Positions 27,909-35,330 of a stretch of DNA of 64,000 nucleotides are shown here, piece by piece. How positions within the stretch are numbered: the first letter of the stretch is position 1; each line of letters begins with the position of its first letter. This DNA is from Planctomycetota bacterium. GTDB taxonomy: Bacteria; Planctomycetota; UBA1135; UBA2386. Under the pieces are notes generated by a model. It saw only the letters and a program-made list of their open reading frames with translations, made no database searches and was not told where the DNA came from. Location of the stretch: assembly GCA_020638695.1 (NCBI GenBank), contig JACKIB010000003.1, positions 1 to 64,000 on the forward strand, read 5' to 3'. Position numbers and translations under genes: made by a program.

Positions 27909-28243
27909 TGGGGTGGGTCGAAGGATCTGCGACGCTGCGAGCGGGCCGTAGGGCCGGCGACATCTCCGCTCGCCCGGACGATTCGGGAGCAGTGTCGCGA
28001 GATCGCGCGAGGTTGTCGCTTGCAGGGAGAACGGCAGGTTCTGCCCGGAGGAGGCGTGCCGCCCCGTCGAGAAGCGGGTTCTGACGTGCGACGGAGCCAG
28101 CAGCGACCTTGCGCAGTCGCACCTGCTCAGTCACGAACAGTCCGAGATCGAGGCCCCCGGGCCCGGACGCACCCGATCGTTGCGCCAGGGGTTGCGGCAG
28201 CGAGAATCGAGCCATCCAAACCTCTCGAACCACGGAGTCACCG
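27909..28243. other. Gap with a dispersed repeat upstream of the selenoprotein gene
   Basis: 335 bp between two plus-strand genes. Bases 27994-28121 are the second copy of the GC-rich repeat. GGAG at 28234-28237 is a well-placed ribosome binding site for the ATG at 28244. No clear promoter boxes or terminator hairpin were recognised. Confidence 0.45.
27994..28121 (+). repeat. GC-rich dispersed repeat, copy 2
   Basis: About 128 bp aligned with 10773-10881, same orientation, with an extra 20-bp segment near 28016-28035. Shared blocks include GTCGCGAGATC, TTCTGCCCGGAG, GTTCTGAC, AGCCAGCAGCG and CCTTGCGC. At the place of the hairpin in copy 1, this copy has a shifted GGCG-TGC-CGCC stem, so structure rather than exact sequence may be retained. 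Confidence 0.65.
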
Positions 28244-28978
28244 ATGATCACCCCGGGAACCCCGGCGCCGGACTTCCGGCTGACCGACCACTTCGGTCGC
28301 AGCGTCTCGCTCGCGCAGTTCCGCGGCACCTGCAACGTGCTGCTGCTGTTCTACCCCTTGGACTGGACGCCCACTTGAAGCCATGAAGTGCCGGAGATGG
28401 AAGCGCTGCTCGATCGCTTCCGCGCGGCAGGCACCCAGGTCTTGGGGGCCAGCGTCGACAGTGTCTACTGCCACGCCAACTGGGCCAGCAGCCTCGGCGG
28501 CATCTCCTTTCCGCTGCTCGCGGACTTCCAACCGAAGGGTGCCGCGGCCCAGAGCCTCGGGCTCTACCTCGCCGACAAGGGAATCACCGATCGGGCAACC
28601 GTGCTGATCGACCGCGAGGGAATCGTCCGCTACGCCCACTCGGTCGGTCCCGGCGGGCGGCGCGACATCGCGGCACTGGCAGCGGAATGCGAGAGGATCG
28701 GGGGGCCGGTGCTACCCGGACCTGGGACGGTGGCTGGCACGCTGTTCGTGAAGAGCAAGTGCGGGCCGAGCCGGGCGGCCAGGCTCGCGGTCGACAACCT
28801 CCACCTCGCGGCGACCATCACGGTGCGCAACGTGAACGACGACCCGGCGGCGCGCGCGGACTTGGCGGGGCACGGAAAGGACCAGGCGCCGTGCTTGGTG
28901 GTCGGCACGAAGGCGCTCTACGAGTCGGCGGAGATCATCGGCGAGTTGGCCCGGCGCACCGCGCCGCTGCCTGGCTGA
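28244..28978 (+). CDS. Selenocysteine peroxiredoxin fused to a glutaredoxin-like domain (in-frame TGA read as Sec)
   Basis: 244-residue thiol/selenol peroxidase, predicted cytoplasmic. The ATG at 28244 has GGAG six bases upstream. Residues 1-150 are an AhpC/TSA-type peroxiredoxin: GTPAPDFRLTDHFGRSVSLA, then NVLLLFYPLDWTPT, a TGA codon at 28376-28378 and SHEVPEMEALLDRF. In all relatives the peroxidatic cysteine sits exactly at the TGA position (codon 45) in a TPxC motif, so the codon is read as selenocysteine. The frame stays open without further stops to 28978, keeping conserved ASVDSVYCHANWA, PLLADFQPKGAAAQ and TVLIDREGIVRY. Residues about 163-240 are glutaredoxin-like with CGPS at 173-176 and APCLVVG near the cis-proline site. 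C76 and C173 could resolve the selenenic acid. A hairpin 20 bases after the TGA fits a bacterial SECIS. A Sec/Cys mutation with simple termination (pseudogene) is the alternative. Confidence 0.85.
28399..28421 (+). promoter_or_regulatory. Putative bacterial SECIS hairpin
   Basis: Perfect 7-bp stem, GGAAGCG at 28399-28405 and CGCTTCC at 28415-28421, with a 9-base loop CTGCTCGAT; a T-G wobble adds an eighth pair and CCG/CGG at 28391-28393/28425-28427 could form a lower stem. The loop starts 27 bases after the TGA of the peroxiredoxin gene, within the spacing usual for bacterial SECIS elements, which recruit SelB to recode UGA. The loop G is third rather than in the first two positions, unless the first C pairs. 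Confidence 0.55.
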
Positions 28979-29113
28979 CCGGCCGACTGCCTCTCGATCG
29001 TCGGGGAGCGCGCTCGGGACGGGGCCACACCCGTCAACCGCGCACCCCGTCCCACCGCGCGTACGCCGCTGGGACATCTCGAGTGCCTCCCAACGGTACG
29101 GCGGCAGTATCGA

Positions 29114-29130
29114 GAAGATCCGGTTAGGAT
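29114..29130 (+). promoter_or_regulatory. Promoter-like element of the first secreted paralogue
   Basis: GAAGATC-GGTTAGGAT block about 90 bp before the start codon. TAGGAT at 29125-29130 resembles a -10 box. The same 15-bp block recurs before the second paralogue although the sequences around it differ, and GGGTTAGAAT stands at a similar place before the third. No consistent -35 box was found. Confidence 0.35.
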
Positions 29131-29147
29131 ATTGGAGTTGCGGCACC

Positions 29148-29903
29148 CTGCCGCGCTTTCGCCACCTCGCCTCGCGCCCAACTCAACGCCGGGCGAGCCC
29201 CCAACCTCAGAAAGGTATCCATGTTCAAGCAAACTCTCCTCGCTGCTTCCGCAGCCGCTCTTCTCGCGGTGCCCGCGTTCGCGCAGAACACCGTCTACGT
29301 CCCTGACAACGCCGTGTCCGGCGGCTGCAACGTGATCCCGTTCGGCCTCTCCACGCTGTCCACCACCTGGGCCAACCAGCACTACCAGACGATGGCCACG
29401 CTGGCTGACCTCGGCAACCCGACCGCGCCGATCGAGGTCTGCAACATCGGCTTCCTGCACTGCGGCACCGGTGACTTCATCACCCACCACGACACGATCG
29501 TCGTGCAGATGGGTCAGACGACTGCCACAGGGCTGTCGAGCACCTTCGCCGCCAACCTGGTCAGCAACGTGCAGGTCGTGCTGAAGTGCAGCGATTTCCA
29601 GTGGAAGAGCACCGGTGGCGTGTGGTCGCGGCTCGGCCTCGACTCCAACTACAAGCTCGACCCGAAGCTCGGCAACCTGGTCGTCGACATCTGCGTGACC
29701 GGCAACAAGCAGGTGCTCGGCACGACGTCCGGCTTCTACACCGGCGCCCGCCAGCGCCTCTACAACTTCGGTTGGACCGCGTCCACCGGCTGCCCGACCA
29801 CCGGGACCATCGGTTCGAGCGCGGCACTGAAGTGGTGCATCGACATCGGCGCCTGGTCGACCAGTGAGCACGGCCTCGGCTGCCAGGGTCTCGACCTGAG
29901 CTT
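29148..29903 (+). repeat. Nearly identical duplicated block, copy 1
   Basis: 756 bp, from 73 bp upstream of the start codon into codon 228, repeated at 30369-31124 with a single difference noticed (A at 29529 against G, silent). Identity ends abruptly at both borders; the last 310 bp of the genes differ at many sites. Confidence 0.9.
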
Positions 29904-30213
29904 CAGTGGCTCGGCCGACCTGGGCAACACCATCGCCTGGACCGCCAGCGGCCAGCCGAGCACCGCCGCCTGTGGCTGGGTGTTCGGTCTTCGCTGCTTC
30001 AACCCCGGTATCGACCTCTGGGGTAACGGCTGCCGGGTCTACTGCGACCCGCTGGTCTACGGCGCGGGCGCCGGGTTCAGGGTCCAGGTTCCGCAAGACA
30101 AGGGGCTGATCTGCCAGCGATTCTGCCTCCAGTTCTACTGCACCGACTCGAGCTACAAGGGCGGCATCGCCACCAGCGATCGCGGCCTGCTGATCACCGG
30201 TCTGCCCCAGTAG
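29221..30213 (+). CDS. Secreted cysteine-rich beta protein, tandem paralogue 1
   Basis: 330-residue exported protein of unknown function. The start has a clear ribosome site (AGAAAGG, 6 bases upstream) and a signal peptide, FKQTLLAASAAALLAVPAFA, cut before QNTVYVPDN. The mature part has many cysteines in conserved pairs (GGCNVIPFG, CNIGFLHCGTGD, GCQGLDLSF, NGCRVYCDP, CQRFCLQFYC), suggesting disulphides. The last 110 residues (from GLGCQGLDL to TSDRGLLITGLPQ) match the C-terminal module of two other secreted proteins in this window. It is the first of three tandem paralogues and shares a 756-bp nearly identical block with the second. A strong terminator follows, so each copy is probably its own transcript. 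Confidence 0.85.
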   Translation: MFKQTLLAASAAALLAVPAFAQNTVYVPDNAVSGGCNVIPFGLSTLSTTWANQHYQTMATLADLGNPTAPIEVCNIGFLHCGTGDFITHHDTIVVQMGQTTATGLSSTFAANLVSNVQVVLKCSDFQWKSTGGVWSRLGLDSNYKLDPKLGNLVVDICVTGNKQVLGTTSGFYTGARQRLYNFGWTASTGCPTTGTIGSSAALKWCIDIGAWSTSEHGLGCQGLDLSFSGSADLGNTIAWTASGQPSTAACGWVFGLRCFNPGIDLWGNGCRVYCDPLVYGAGAGFRVQVPQDKGLICQRFCLQFYCTDSSYKGGIATSDRGLLITGLPQ

Positions 30214-30238
30214 CGTCACCACATCCCTGCCTCCCGGT

Positions 30239-30281
30239 CGAGCCGAGCTGCGCCGCACGCAGCTCGGCTCGCTGTGTTTTT
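30239..30281 (+). terminator. Strong Rho-independent terminator
   Basis: Stem of 14 bp, CGAGCCGAGCTGCG at 30239-30252 with CGCAGCTCGGCTCG at 30258-30271, loop CCGCA, followed by CTGTGTTTTT. It ends the first secreted paralogue. Confidence 0.9.
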
Positions 30282-30331
30282 CGTGATCGCGCAACGGGGG
30301 ACCGCACTGCCGTGGGCCGCGCGCGGCTGGT

Positions 30332-30348
30332 GAAGATCGGGTTAGGTT
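30332..30348 (+). promoter_or_regulatory. Promoter-like element of the second secreted paralogue
   Basis: GAAGATCGGGTTAGGTT, with TAGGTT (30343-30348) as a possible -10. It matches the block at 29114 in 14 of 15 leading bases even though it lies outside the duplicated segment, which argues for selection on the motif. Confidence 0.35.
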
Positions 30349-30368
30349 ACCCTGTGTTCCCGCGGCTT

Positions 30369-31124
30369 CTGCCGCGCTTTCGCCACCTCGCCTCGCGCCC
30401 AACTCAACGCCGGGCGAGCCCCCAACCTCAGAAAGGTATCCATGTTCAAGCAAACTCTCCTCGCTGCTTCCGCAGCCGCTCTTCTCGCGGTGCCCGCGTT
30501 CGCGCAGAACACCGTCTACGTCCCTGACAACGCCGTGTCCGGCGGCTGCAACGTGATCCCGTTCGGCCTCTCCACGCTGTCCACCACCTGGGCCAACCAG
30601 CACTACCAGACGATGGCCACGCTGGCTGACCTCGGCAACCCGACCGCGCCGATCGAGGTCTGCAACATCGGCTTCCTGCACTGCGGCACCGGTGACTTCA
30701 TCACCCACCACGACACGATCGTCGTGCAGATGGGTCAGACGACTGCCACGGGGCTGTCGAGCACCTTCGCCGCCAACCTGGTCAGCAACGTGCAGGTCGT
30801 GCTGAAGTGCAGCGATTTCCAGTGGAAGAGCACCGGTGGCGTGTGGTCGCGGCTCGGCCTCGACTCCAACTACAAGCTCGACCCGAAGCTCGGCAACCTG
30901 GTCGTCGACATCTGCGTGACCGGCAACAAGCAGGTGCTCGGCACGACGTCCGGCTTCTACACCGGCGCCCGCCAGCGCCTCTACAACTTCGGTTGGACCG
31001 CGTCCACCGGCTGCCCGACCACCGGGACCATCGGTTCGAGCGCGGCACTGAAGTGGTGCATCGACATCGGCGCCTGGTCGACCAGTGAGCACGGCCTCGG
31101 CTGCCAGGGTCTCGACCTGAGCTT
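30369..31124 (+). repeat. Nearly identical duplicated block, copy 2
   Basis: Second copy of the 756-bp block at 29148-29903, offset 1221 bp, same orientation. It covers the untranslated leader, signal peptide and first 228 codons of the second paralogue. Confidence 0.9.
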
Positions 31125-31434
31125 TGCCGGATCCGCCGACCTGGGCAACACCATCGCCTGGACCGCCAGCGGCCAGCCGACCACCGCCGCCTGCGGCTGG
31201 ATTCTCGGCCTGCGCTGCTTCAACCCGGGTATCGACCTCTGGGGTAACGGTTGCCGGGTGTACTGCGATCCACTGGTCTTCGCCTCGGGAACCGCGTTCA
31301 AGGTCCAGGTTCCGCAAGACAGAAACCTGATCTGCCAGCGATTCTGCCTGCAGTTCTTCTGCCGGGACTCGAGCTACAAGGGCGGCATCGCCACCAGCGA
31401 TCGCGGCCTGCTGATCACCGGTCTCCCCCAGTAG
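30442..31434 (+). CDS. Secreted cysteine-rich beta protein, tandem paralogue 2
   Basis: 330-residue exported protein, same length as paralogue 1. Residues 1-227 are identical to it; the C-terminal 100 residues differ by scattered substitutions (for example LSFAGSADLG for LSFSGSADLG, CGWILGLRCF for CGWVFGLRCF, VFASGTAFKVQVPQDRNLIC for VYGAGAGFRVQVPQDKGLIC). The cysteine pattern is unchanged. Leader and ribosome site are copied too. A similar but eroded terminator follows. The mosaic suggests recent gene conversion over the 5-prime part of an older duplication. Role unknown; both copies appear functional. Confidence 0.85.
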   Translation: MFKQTLLAASAAALLAVPAFAQNTVYVPDNAVSGGCNVIPFGLSTLSTTWANQHYQTMATLADLGNPTAPIEVCNIGFLHCGTGDFITHHDTIVVQMGQTTATGLSSTFAANLVSNVQVVLKCSDFQWKSTGGVWSRLGLDSNYKLDPKLGNLVVDICVTGNKQVLGTTSGFYTGARQRLYNFGWTASTGCPTTGTIGSSAALKWCIDIGAWSTSEHGLGCQGLDLSFAGSADLGNTIAWTASGQPTTAACGWILGLRCFNPGIDLWGNGCRVYCDPLVFASGTAFKVQVPQDRNLICQRFCLQFFCRDSSYKGGIATSDRGLLITGLPQ

Positions 31435-31458
31435 AAGCACCGGGTCCAGTTCCCCAGT

Positions 31459-31500
31459 CGAGCCGAGCTGCATTGCACGCAGCCCGGCTCGCTGTGTCTT
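31459..31500 (+). terminator. Eroded terminator of the second paralogue
   Basis: Stem CGAGCCGAGCTGC at 31459-31471 with GCAGCCCGGCTCG at 31479-31491, one A-C mismatch, loop ATTGCAC, followed by CTGTGTCTTGGG. It is homologous to the terminator at 30239 but has a mismatch and a broken T run, so read-through is likelier here. Confidence 0.65.
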
Positions 31501-31579
31501 GGGGTGGAGCCCGACTGGGCCAGCTGAGCGGCTCTCGTTCCTCCGACGCAGCCACGCGGCGGGTTCGGACCCAGGTTGC

Positions 31580-31590
31580 AGGGTTAGAAT
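31580..31590 (+). promoter_or_regulatory. Promoter-like element of the third secreted paralogue
   Basis: AGGGTTAGAAT about 86 bp before the start codon, TAGAAT as a possible -10. Same position and core (GGTTAG) as the elements of the first two paralogues. Confidence 0.3.
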
Positions 31591-31675
31591 CGCGGGTGCC
31601 GGTCGCTGCAACGAGCTGAGGCTCCGAGGACGAACCCGGCTGCAACTCGAATTCCCCACACCTCCCGAGGCATCC

Positions 31676-32674
31676 ATGCTCCGATCCACCGTCGCGCTGC
31701 TGCTTACCACCGCGCTGCTCACTACCGCGGCGCGGGCGCAGAACACCCGCTACATCCCCGACAACCTCCCCTCCGGCGGCTGCAACGTGATCCCGTTCGG
31801 CAACAACGTGGTCAACACCACGTGGTCGAACCAACGCTACCAGGTGATGGCGACACTCGCCGACCTGGGCAACCCGACGGCACCGATCGACATCTGCAAC
31901 ATCGGTTTCCTGGCGTGCGGCACCGGCGACCAGATCTCGCACCACGACACCATCGTGCTGCAGCTCGGCCAGACCAGCGCGTCGACGCTGGCCACCACGA
32001 CCTTTGCGGCGAACCTGGTCAGCAACGTGCAGACCGTGCTGCAGGCTACGGACTTCCAGTGGAAGTACGTGGGCAGTCAATGGAGCCGCATTGGCATCCA
32101 GCGACCCTACCGGTTCGATCCGGCGCTCGGCAACCTCGTGCTCGACGTCTGCGTCACGGGCACGTTCAAGCCCCTCGGTGCGGGCAGCGGCCTCTACACC
32201 GGCAGCCGGCAGCGGGTCTACAACCGCAGCTGGCCGACCTCGAGCGGTTGTCCCTCGACCATCACCTCGAGCGGCTCGACGGCGGCGATCAAGTGGTGCG
32301 TCGACTTCGGCGCGTGGTCGACCAGCGAGAACGGGCTCGGCTGTCAGGGCCTCGACCTCGCGTTCTCGGGCACCGCCGAGCTGGGTCAGAGCCTGACGAT
32401 CGCCGCGGGTGGCGCCCCGAACAGCGCCGGATGCACGCTGGTGCTGGGGCTGCAGGCGTTCACTCCGGGCCTCGACCTGTTCGGCAACGGGTGCCGGATC
32501 TACTGCAACCCGATCCTGTACGTGCCGGGCAAGACGTTGACCGCCACCGTGCCCAACGACCGCAACTTGATCTGCCGGCAGATCTACACCCAGTTCTACT
32601 GCATCGACGCGAGCTACACCGGTCTCATCGCCACCAGCGATCGGGGGCTGGTCATCCCGGGTCTGCCGCAGTAG
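31676..32674 (+). CDS. Secreted cysteine-rich beta protein, tandem paralogue 3
   Basis: 332-residue exported protein, a divergent member of the tandem family. The ATG at 31676 starts the signal peptide MLRSTVALLLTTALLTTAARA, cut before QNTRYIPDN; longer upstream readings are unsupported. It keeps the family landmarks: SGGCNVIPFGNN, DICNIGFLACGTGDQISHHD, FAANLVSNVQTVL, FDPALGNLVLDVCVTG, GLGCQGLDLAFSG, NGCRIYCNP and IATSDRGLVIPGLPQ. It is far more diverged than paralogues 1 and 2 are from each other, so the array grew in at least two steps. Function unknown; surface or cell-envelope location is inferred from the signal peptide and disulphide pattern. Confidence 0.85.
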   Translation: MLRSTVALLLTTALLTTAARAQNTRYIPDNLPSGGCNVIPFGNNVVNTTWSNQRYQVMATLADLGNPTAPIDICNIGFLACGTGDQISHHDTIVLQLGQTSASTLATTTFAANLVSNVQTVLQATDFQWKYVGSQWSRIGIQRPYRFDPALGNLVLDVCVTGTFKPLGAGSGLYTGSRQRVYNRSWPTSSGCPSTITSSGSTAAIKWCVDFGAWSTSENGLGCQGLDLAFSGTAELGQSLTIAAGGAPNSAGCTLVLGLQAFTPGLDLFGNGCRIYCNPILYVPGKTLTATVPNDRNLICRQIYTQFYCIDASYTGLIATSDRGLVIPGLPQ

Positions 32675-32680
32675 CCACAC

Positions 32681-32712
32681 CGCACCGGGCGCGCACGCGC
32701 GCGCCCGGTGCG
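32681..32712. terminator. Shared hairpin between convergent genes
   Basis: Perfect 14-bp stem, CGCACCGGGCGCGC at 32681-32694 and its complement at 32699-32712, loop ACGC. It lies between the third paralogue and a convergent gene ending at 32721. There is no T run, so termination may be by hairpin alone or Rho assisted. Confidence 0.6.
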
Positions 32713-32720
32713 CCGCCGAC

Positions 32721-35075
32721 TCAGCGCGTGCCGGCGCGAATCTCCAGGCCGGCAGTGAGCGACCAACCCTGCGGCGCCGCCGCGTCGAGCTGACCGACCT
32801 GCAGGTAGAACGGCTTGCCGACCAGCGACGAGTCGTTCGGCACGGGCAATGCCAGGCTGGCCTTCGGCGTGGGGATCGCGAGCGTCGCGATCAGGTCCGG
32901 CGACGCCAGCAAGGTCCCGCCGAGCAGCGGCACCGCGATCTTGGCGATGCCGAGCACGACCACCCCGGAGGTGGCGGCACCGGCGGAGTTGCCGATCTCC
33001 ACGGTCGCGGTCTTGCCGAGCACCGGACGGCTCACCGCAGTCAGCGACGGCACTCCACTGGCGCCGGCGAGTCCGCTGCCGTAGGCGAACGCCTCGTAGC
33101 CGAACCGGGTGATGCGCGTCCGCCAGACGTTGGCCTGGTAGATGTACTCCTGCGTCGACCAGAACCCGACGTCATCGATCGGGTCGACGTTGATGTGGCT
33201 GTAGTCGCCGAACCGGTTGCGCCCGGCACTGTCGACGCGGTTCCACGCCGCTTCACCCGCCTTGACGAACACCGGATCGGACAGCCCGCCGAGCGGATCA
33301 CCGGCCCGGCGTCCGGCCAGGAACACCGAGCAGTAGGCGCCGGCGTGGCTCCCGGAGAAGCCGATGCCGACGTCGCCGTTCTTGTCGACCGTGACCGCGG
33401 GGTAGTAGTAGTGCCACAACGGGTCACCGACCACGCCCGACTGCCGGAGGCCGAGCGGGGCGACGCGGATCTCGTACCACGTGAATCCGGCGCGACCGCC
33501 GACGCTCATCTCGAGCGCGGTCCAGATCGAGCCGCTGCGGTACACCGCGTTCTGCGGCCGGGTGTCGAGCGTGGAGATGTTCACCGTGCTGCCGAGCGCC
33601 GGGGCGTTCGGTGCGCTGGAGAACGACGGCACGCTGACGGTCCCCAGCTCGGTGAGCGTCGGCGCGGTCATCGCGCCGTCGATCCGGCGCACCCGCAGTG
33701 ACGAACTCGAGCGTCGCGACACCAGGTACTGCGGGTCGGTGCCATAGGTGGTGCAGGGCTGGATCGCGCCCTCGAACGGCAGCGAGCGGAACGCCGTGAT
33801 CGTCCCCACGCTCGGGGGGTTGGCGAGCAGCGGCGCCTTGTCGATCGCCCAGATCGTCATCAACGCGCTTCCGGTCACCATGTAGGCGGCGGAGTAGATT
33901 CCTCGCGCGTCGACGCCGAGCGTCGGGTAGTCCGGCCAACGCGAGGCGTCCGAGCCCTGGTTGGTCGCGAACGAGAACTTGTACCAGGAGCCGGACGGGT
34001 CGGCGGTCTGCGAGATCGCGTAGAAGAAGGTCCGGGTGCGGGAGAAGTCGGTCGCCAGCACGATGAACCGGTTGGCGTGCGGATCCCACACGACGCGTGG
34101 ATCCCCGACCACGCCGCTGGCGCCCCAGAATGCGTTCAAACTGGTGTTGAGCACCCGCTGCTGCGTCGTCTTGGTCCATGCCGAGAGGTTGGCATTGACG
34201 ATCGCCACGAAGTGGTCGGGGCCGACCGCACCGTTGGTGTCCGGCGGGATCAGCGTCGCACCCGGATCGCCCTGGGTGACGCCGATGAAGTCGTCCCACA
34301 CCGTGGGCGTGGTGCCACCGGCCAGCGACGACACGGTGGATGTGCTCTGCGGCGCCTCATCACCCGCCGAGCTGCGCGGCGCCGGCACCACGTCCGAGGG
34401 ATCCTTCTGCTGACCCGCCTTGGCGCGGCGGAACCCGCTGCCGCCTTCCCAGCGGAGCCCCGCATAGGCCGTGCCGGTGAGCACCTGTCGGGGATGCAAG
34501 TTCTCGAAGTCGAGCACGGTCTCGGTCGCACCGACGCGGAAGCGCAGGTCGTCGACGGCGAAGAACCCGCGGCCGTCGACGAACGGTGTCGCTTCGAACT
34601 CGATGCGATCGACACCCTTCAAGTCGAGCTTCAAGCGGATGTGAGTCCCGGAGAGCGCGACCCATGCGCTGCGCCCGATCTCGACGCCGCGGGCGGAACC
34701 GATCACCCGAACGGCGCGCGCCGGTGCGACGCCGTGTCCGGCGACCCACACATCCACCACGTCGACGGCACGGCCGAAGCCGATGCCGATCCGCGGATCA
34801 CCCCACTCGTTCACGATCGCCCGTTGGCCCGAATGCACCGGGGTCTTCGCGGTCCCGGGTGGCACGAACCAGCGGCCCTCCTGTCCGGTCCAGATGCCCT
34901 TCGCGGGGGGAGTGGGGAACTTGTCGGCGCGAGCGCGAACGACGTCCATCGACTCGAGCACGAGCGGGCTGATGGCCGACGCGGGGACGCGTTCGCCCTG
35001 CACCCCCTGTGCAGCAGCCGGGATGACGATCAGGAGCGGCAGCAGGGCGCCGCCGACGGAGAGGAATGGGTGCAT
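32721..35075 (-). CDS. Large secreted beta-rich protein with shared C-terminal module
   Basis: 784-residue exported protein of unknown role. The ATG at 35075 gives signal peptide MHPFLSVGGALLPLLIVIPA ending AAA before QGVQGE. Residues about 40-220 form a beta domain with RIEFEATPFVDGRGFFAVDD and VLDFENLHPRQ. The middle, from about 255, looks like a propeller or sialidase-like fold with repeated display phrases (VWDDFIGVTQGDPGATLIPP, GPDHFVAIVNANLSAW, VVWDPHANRFIVLATDFSR, YYYPAVTVDKNGDVGIGFSG). The last 110 residues (from GASGVPSLTAV to AGLEIRAGTR) resemble the C-terminal module of the tandem paralogues and of the 52-kb protein, with VPNDSSLVGKPFYLQVGQLD. It faces the tandem array across a hairpin. 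Confidence 0.8.
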   Translation of the reverse strand: MHPFLSVGGALLPLLIVIPAAAQGVQGERVPASAISPLVLESMDVVRARADKFPTPPAKGIWTGQEGRWFVPPGTAKTPVHSGQRAIVNEWGDPRIGIGFGRAVDVVDVWVAGHGVAPARAVRVIGSARGVEIGRSAWVALSGTHIRLKLDLKGVDRIEFEATPFVDGRGFFAVDDLRFRVGATETVLDFENLHPRQVLTGTAYAGLRWEGGSGFRRAKAGQQKDPSDVVPAPRSSAGDEAPQSTSTVSSLAGGTTPTVWDDFIGVTQGDPGATLIPPDTNGAVGPDHFVAIVNANLSAWTKTTQQRVLNTSLNAFWGASGVVGDPRVVWDPHANRFIVLATDFSRTRTFFYAISQTADPSGSWYKFSFATNQGSDASRWPDYPTLGVDARGIYSAAYMVTGSALMTIWAIDKAPLLANPPSVGTITAFRSLPFEGAIQPCTTYGTDPQYLVSRRSSSSLRVRRIDGAMTAPTLTELGTVSVPSFSSAPNAPALGSTVNISTLDTRPQNAVYRSGSIWTALEMSVGGRAGFTWYEIRVAPLGLRQSGVVGDPLWHYYYPAVTVDKNGDVGIGFSGSHAGAYCSVFLAGRRAGDPLGGLSDPVFVKAGEAAWNRVDSAGRNRFGDYSHINVDPIDDVGFWSTQEYIYQANVWRTRITRFGYEAFAYGSGLAGASGVPSLTAVSRPVLGKTATVEIGNSAGAATSGVVVLGIAKIAVPLLGGTLLASPDLIATLAIPTPKASLALPVPNDSSLVGKPFYLQVGQLDAAAPQGWSLTAGLEIRAGTR

Positions 35076-35246
35076 GCAGGAATCCGAGGAGTCAGAGTCG
35101 GGGCGGGTCACCGGACGTTTTCGTGCATCCCCGTTCGCCCGTCAACGGCTTCGCGCAGTCCGAGCGCGGACCGCCCCATGCCAACCTCGCTTCGCGTCGG
35201 CCCGGGGCGCGAAACCGCACCCGAGCCCGGACGATCCCTGAGCCGC

Positions 35247-35281
35247 GTCGCGGGATCGTGCGCGGTGGCGCAGACTCGTGG
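35247..35281 (+). repeat. Fused relics of the two dispersed repeats
   Basis: GTCGCGGGATCGTGCGCGGT at 35247-35266 matches the start of the GC-rich repeat with two changes, and it runs directly into GGCGCAGACTCGTGG, nearly the right end of the inverted-repeat element. Only short pieces of each remain. Confidence 0.4.
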
Positions 35282-35330
35282 CCCGCGGCTCGTCCGGGTC
35301 TGCTGGACACGTGCCGTCCCCGGCGATCTG

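Noticed and set aside
28244..28378. Peroxiredoxin as a truncated gene or pseudogene ending at TGA
   Set aside because: The downstream part is in the same frame, fully conserved, and the stop falls exactly on the peroxidatic cysteine codon; a random nonsense mutation or frameshift would not do this. Kept only as the alternative.
28918..31746. Minus-strand open frame of over 900 codons with internal repeats
   Set aside because: It is the complement of the tandem secreted paralogues; its repeats simply mirror the duplicated block.
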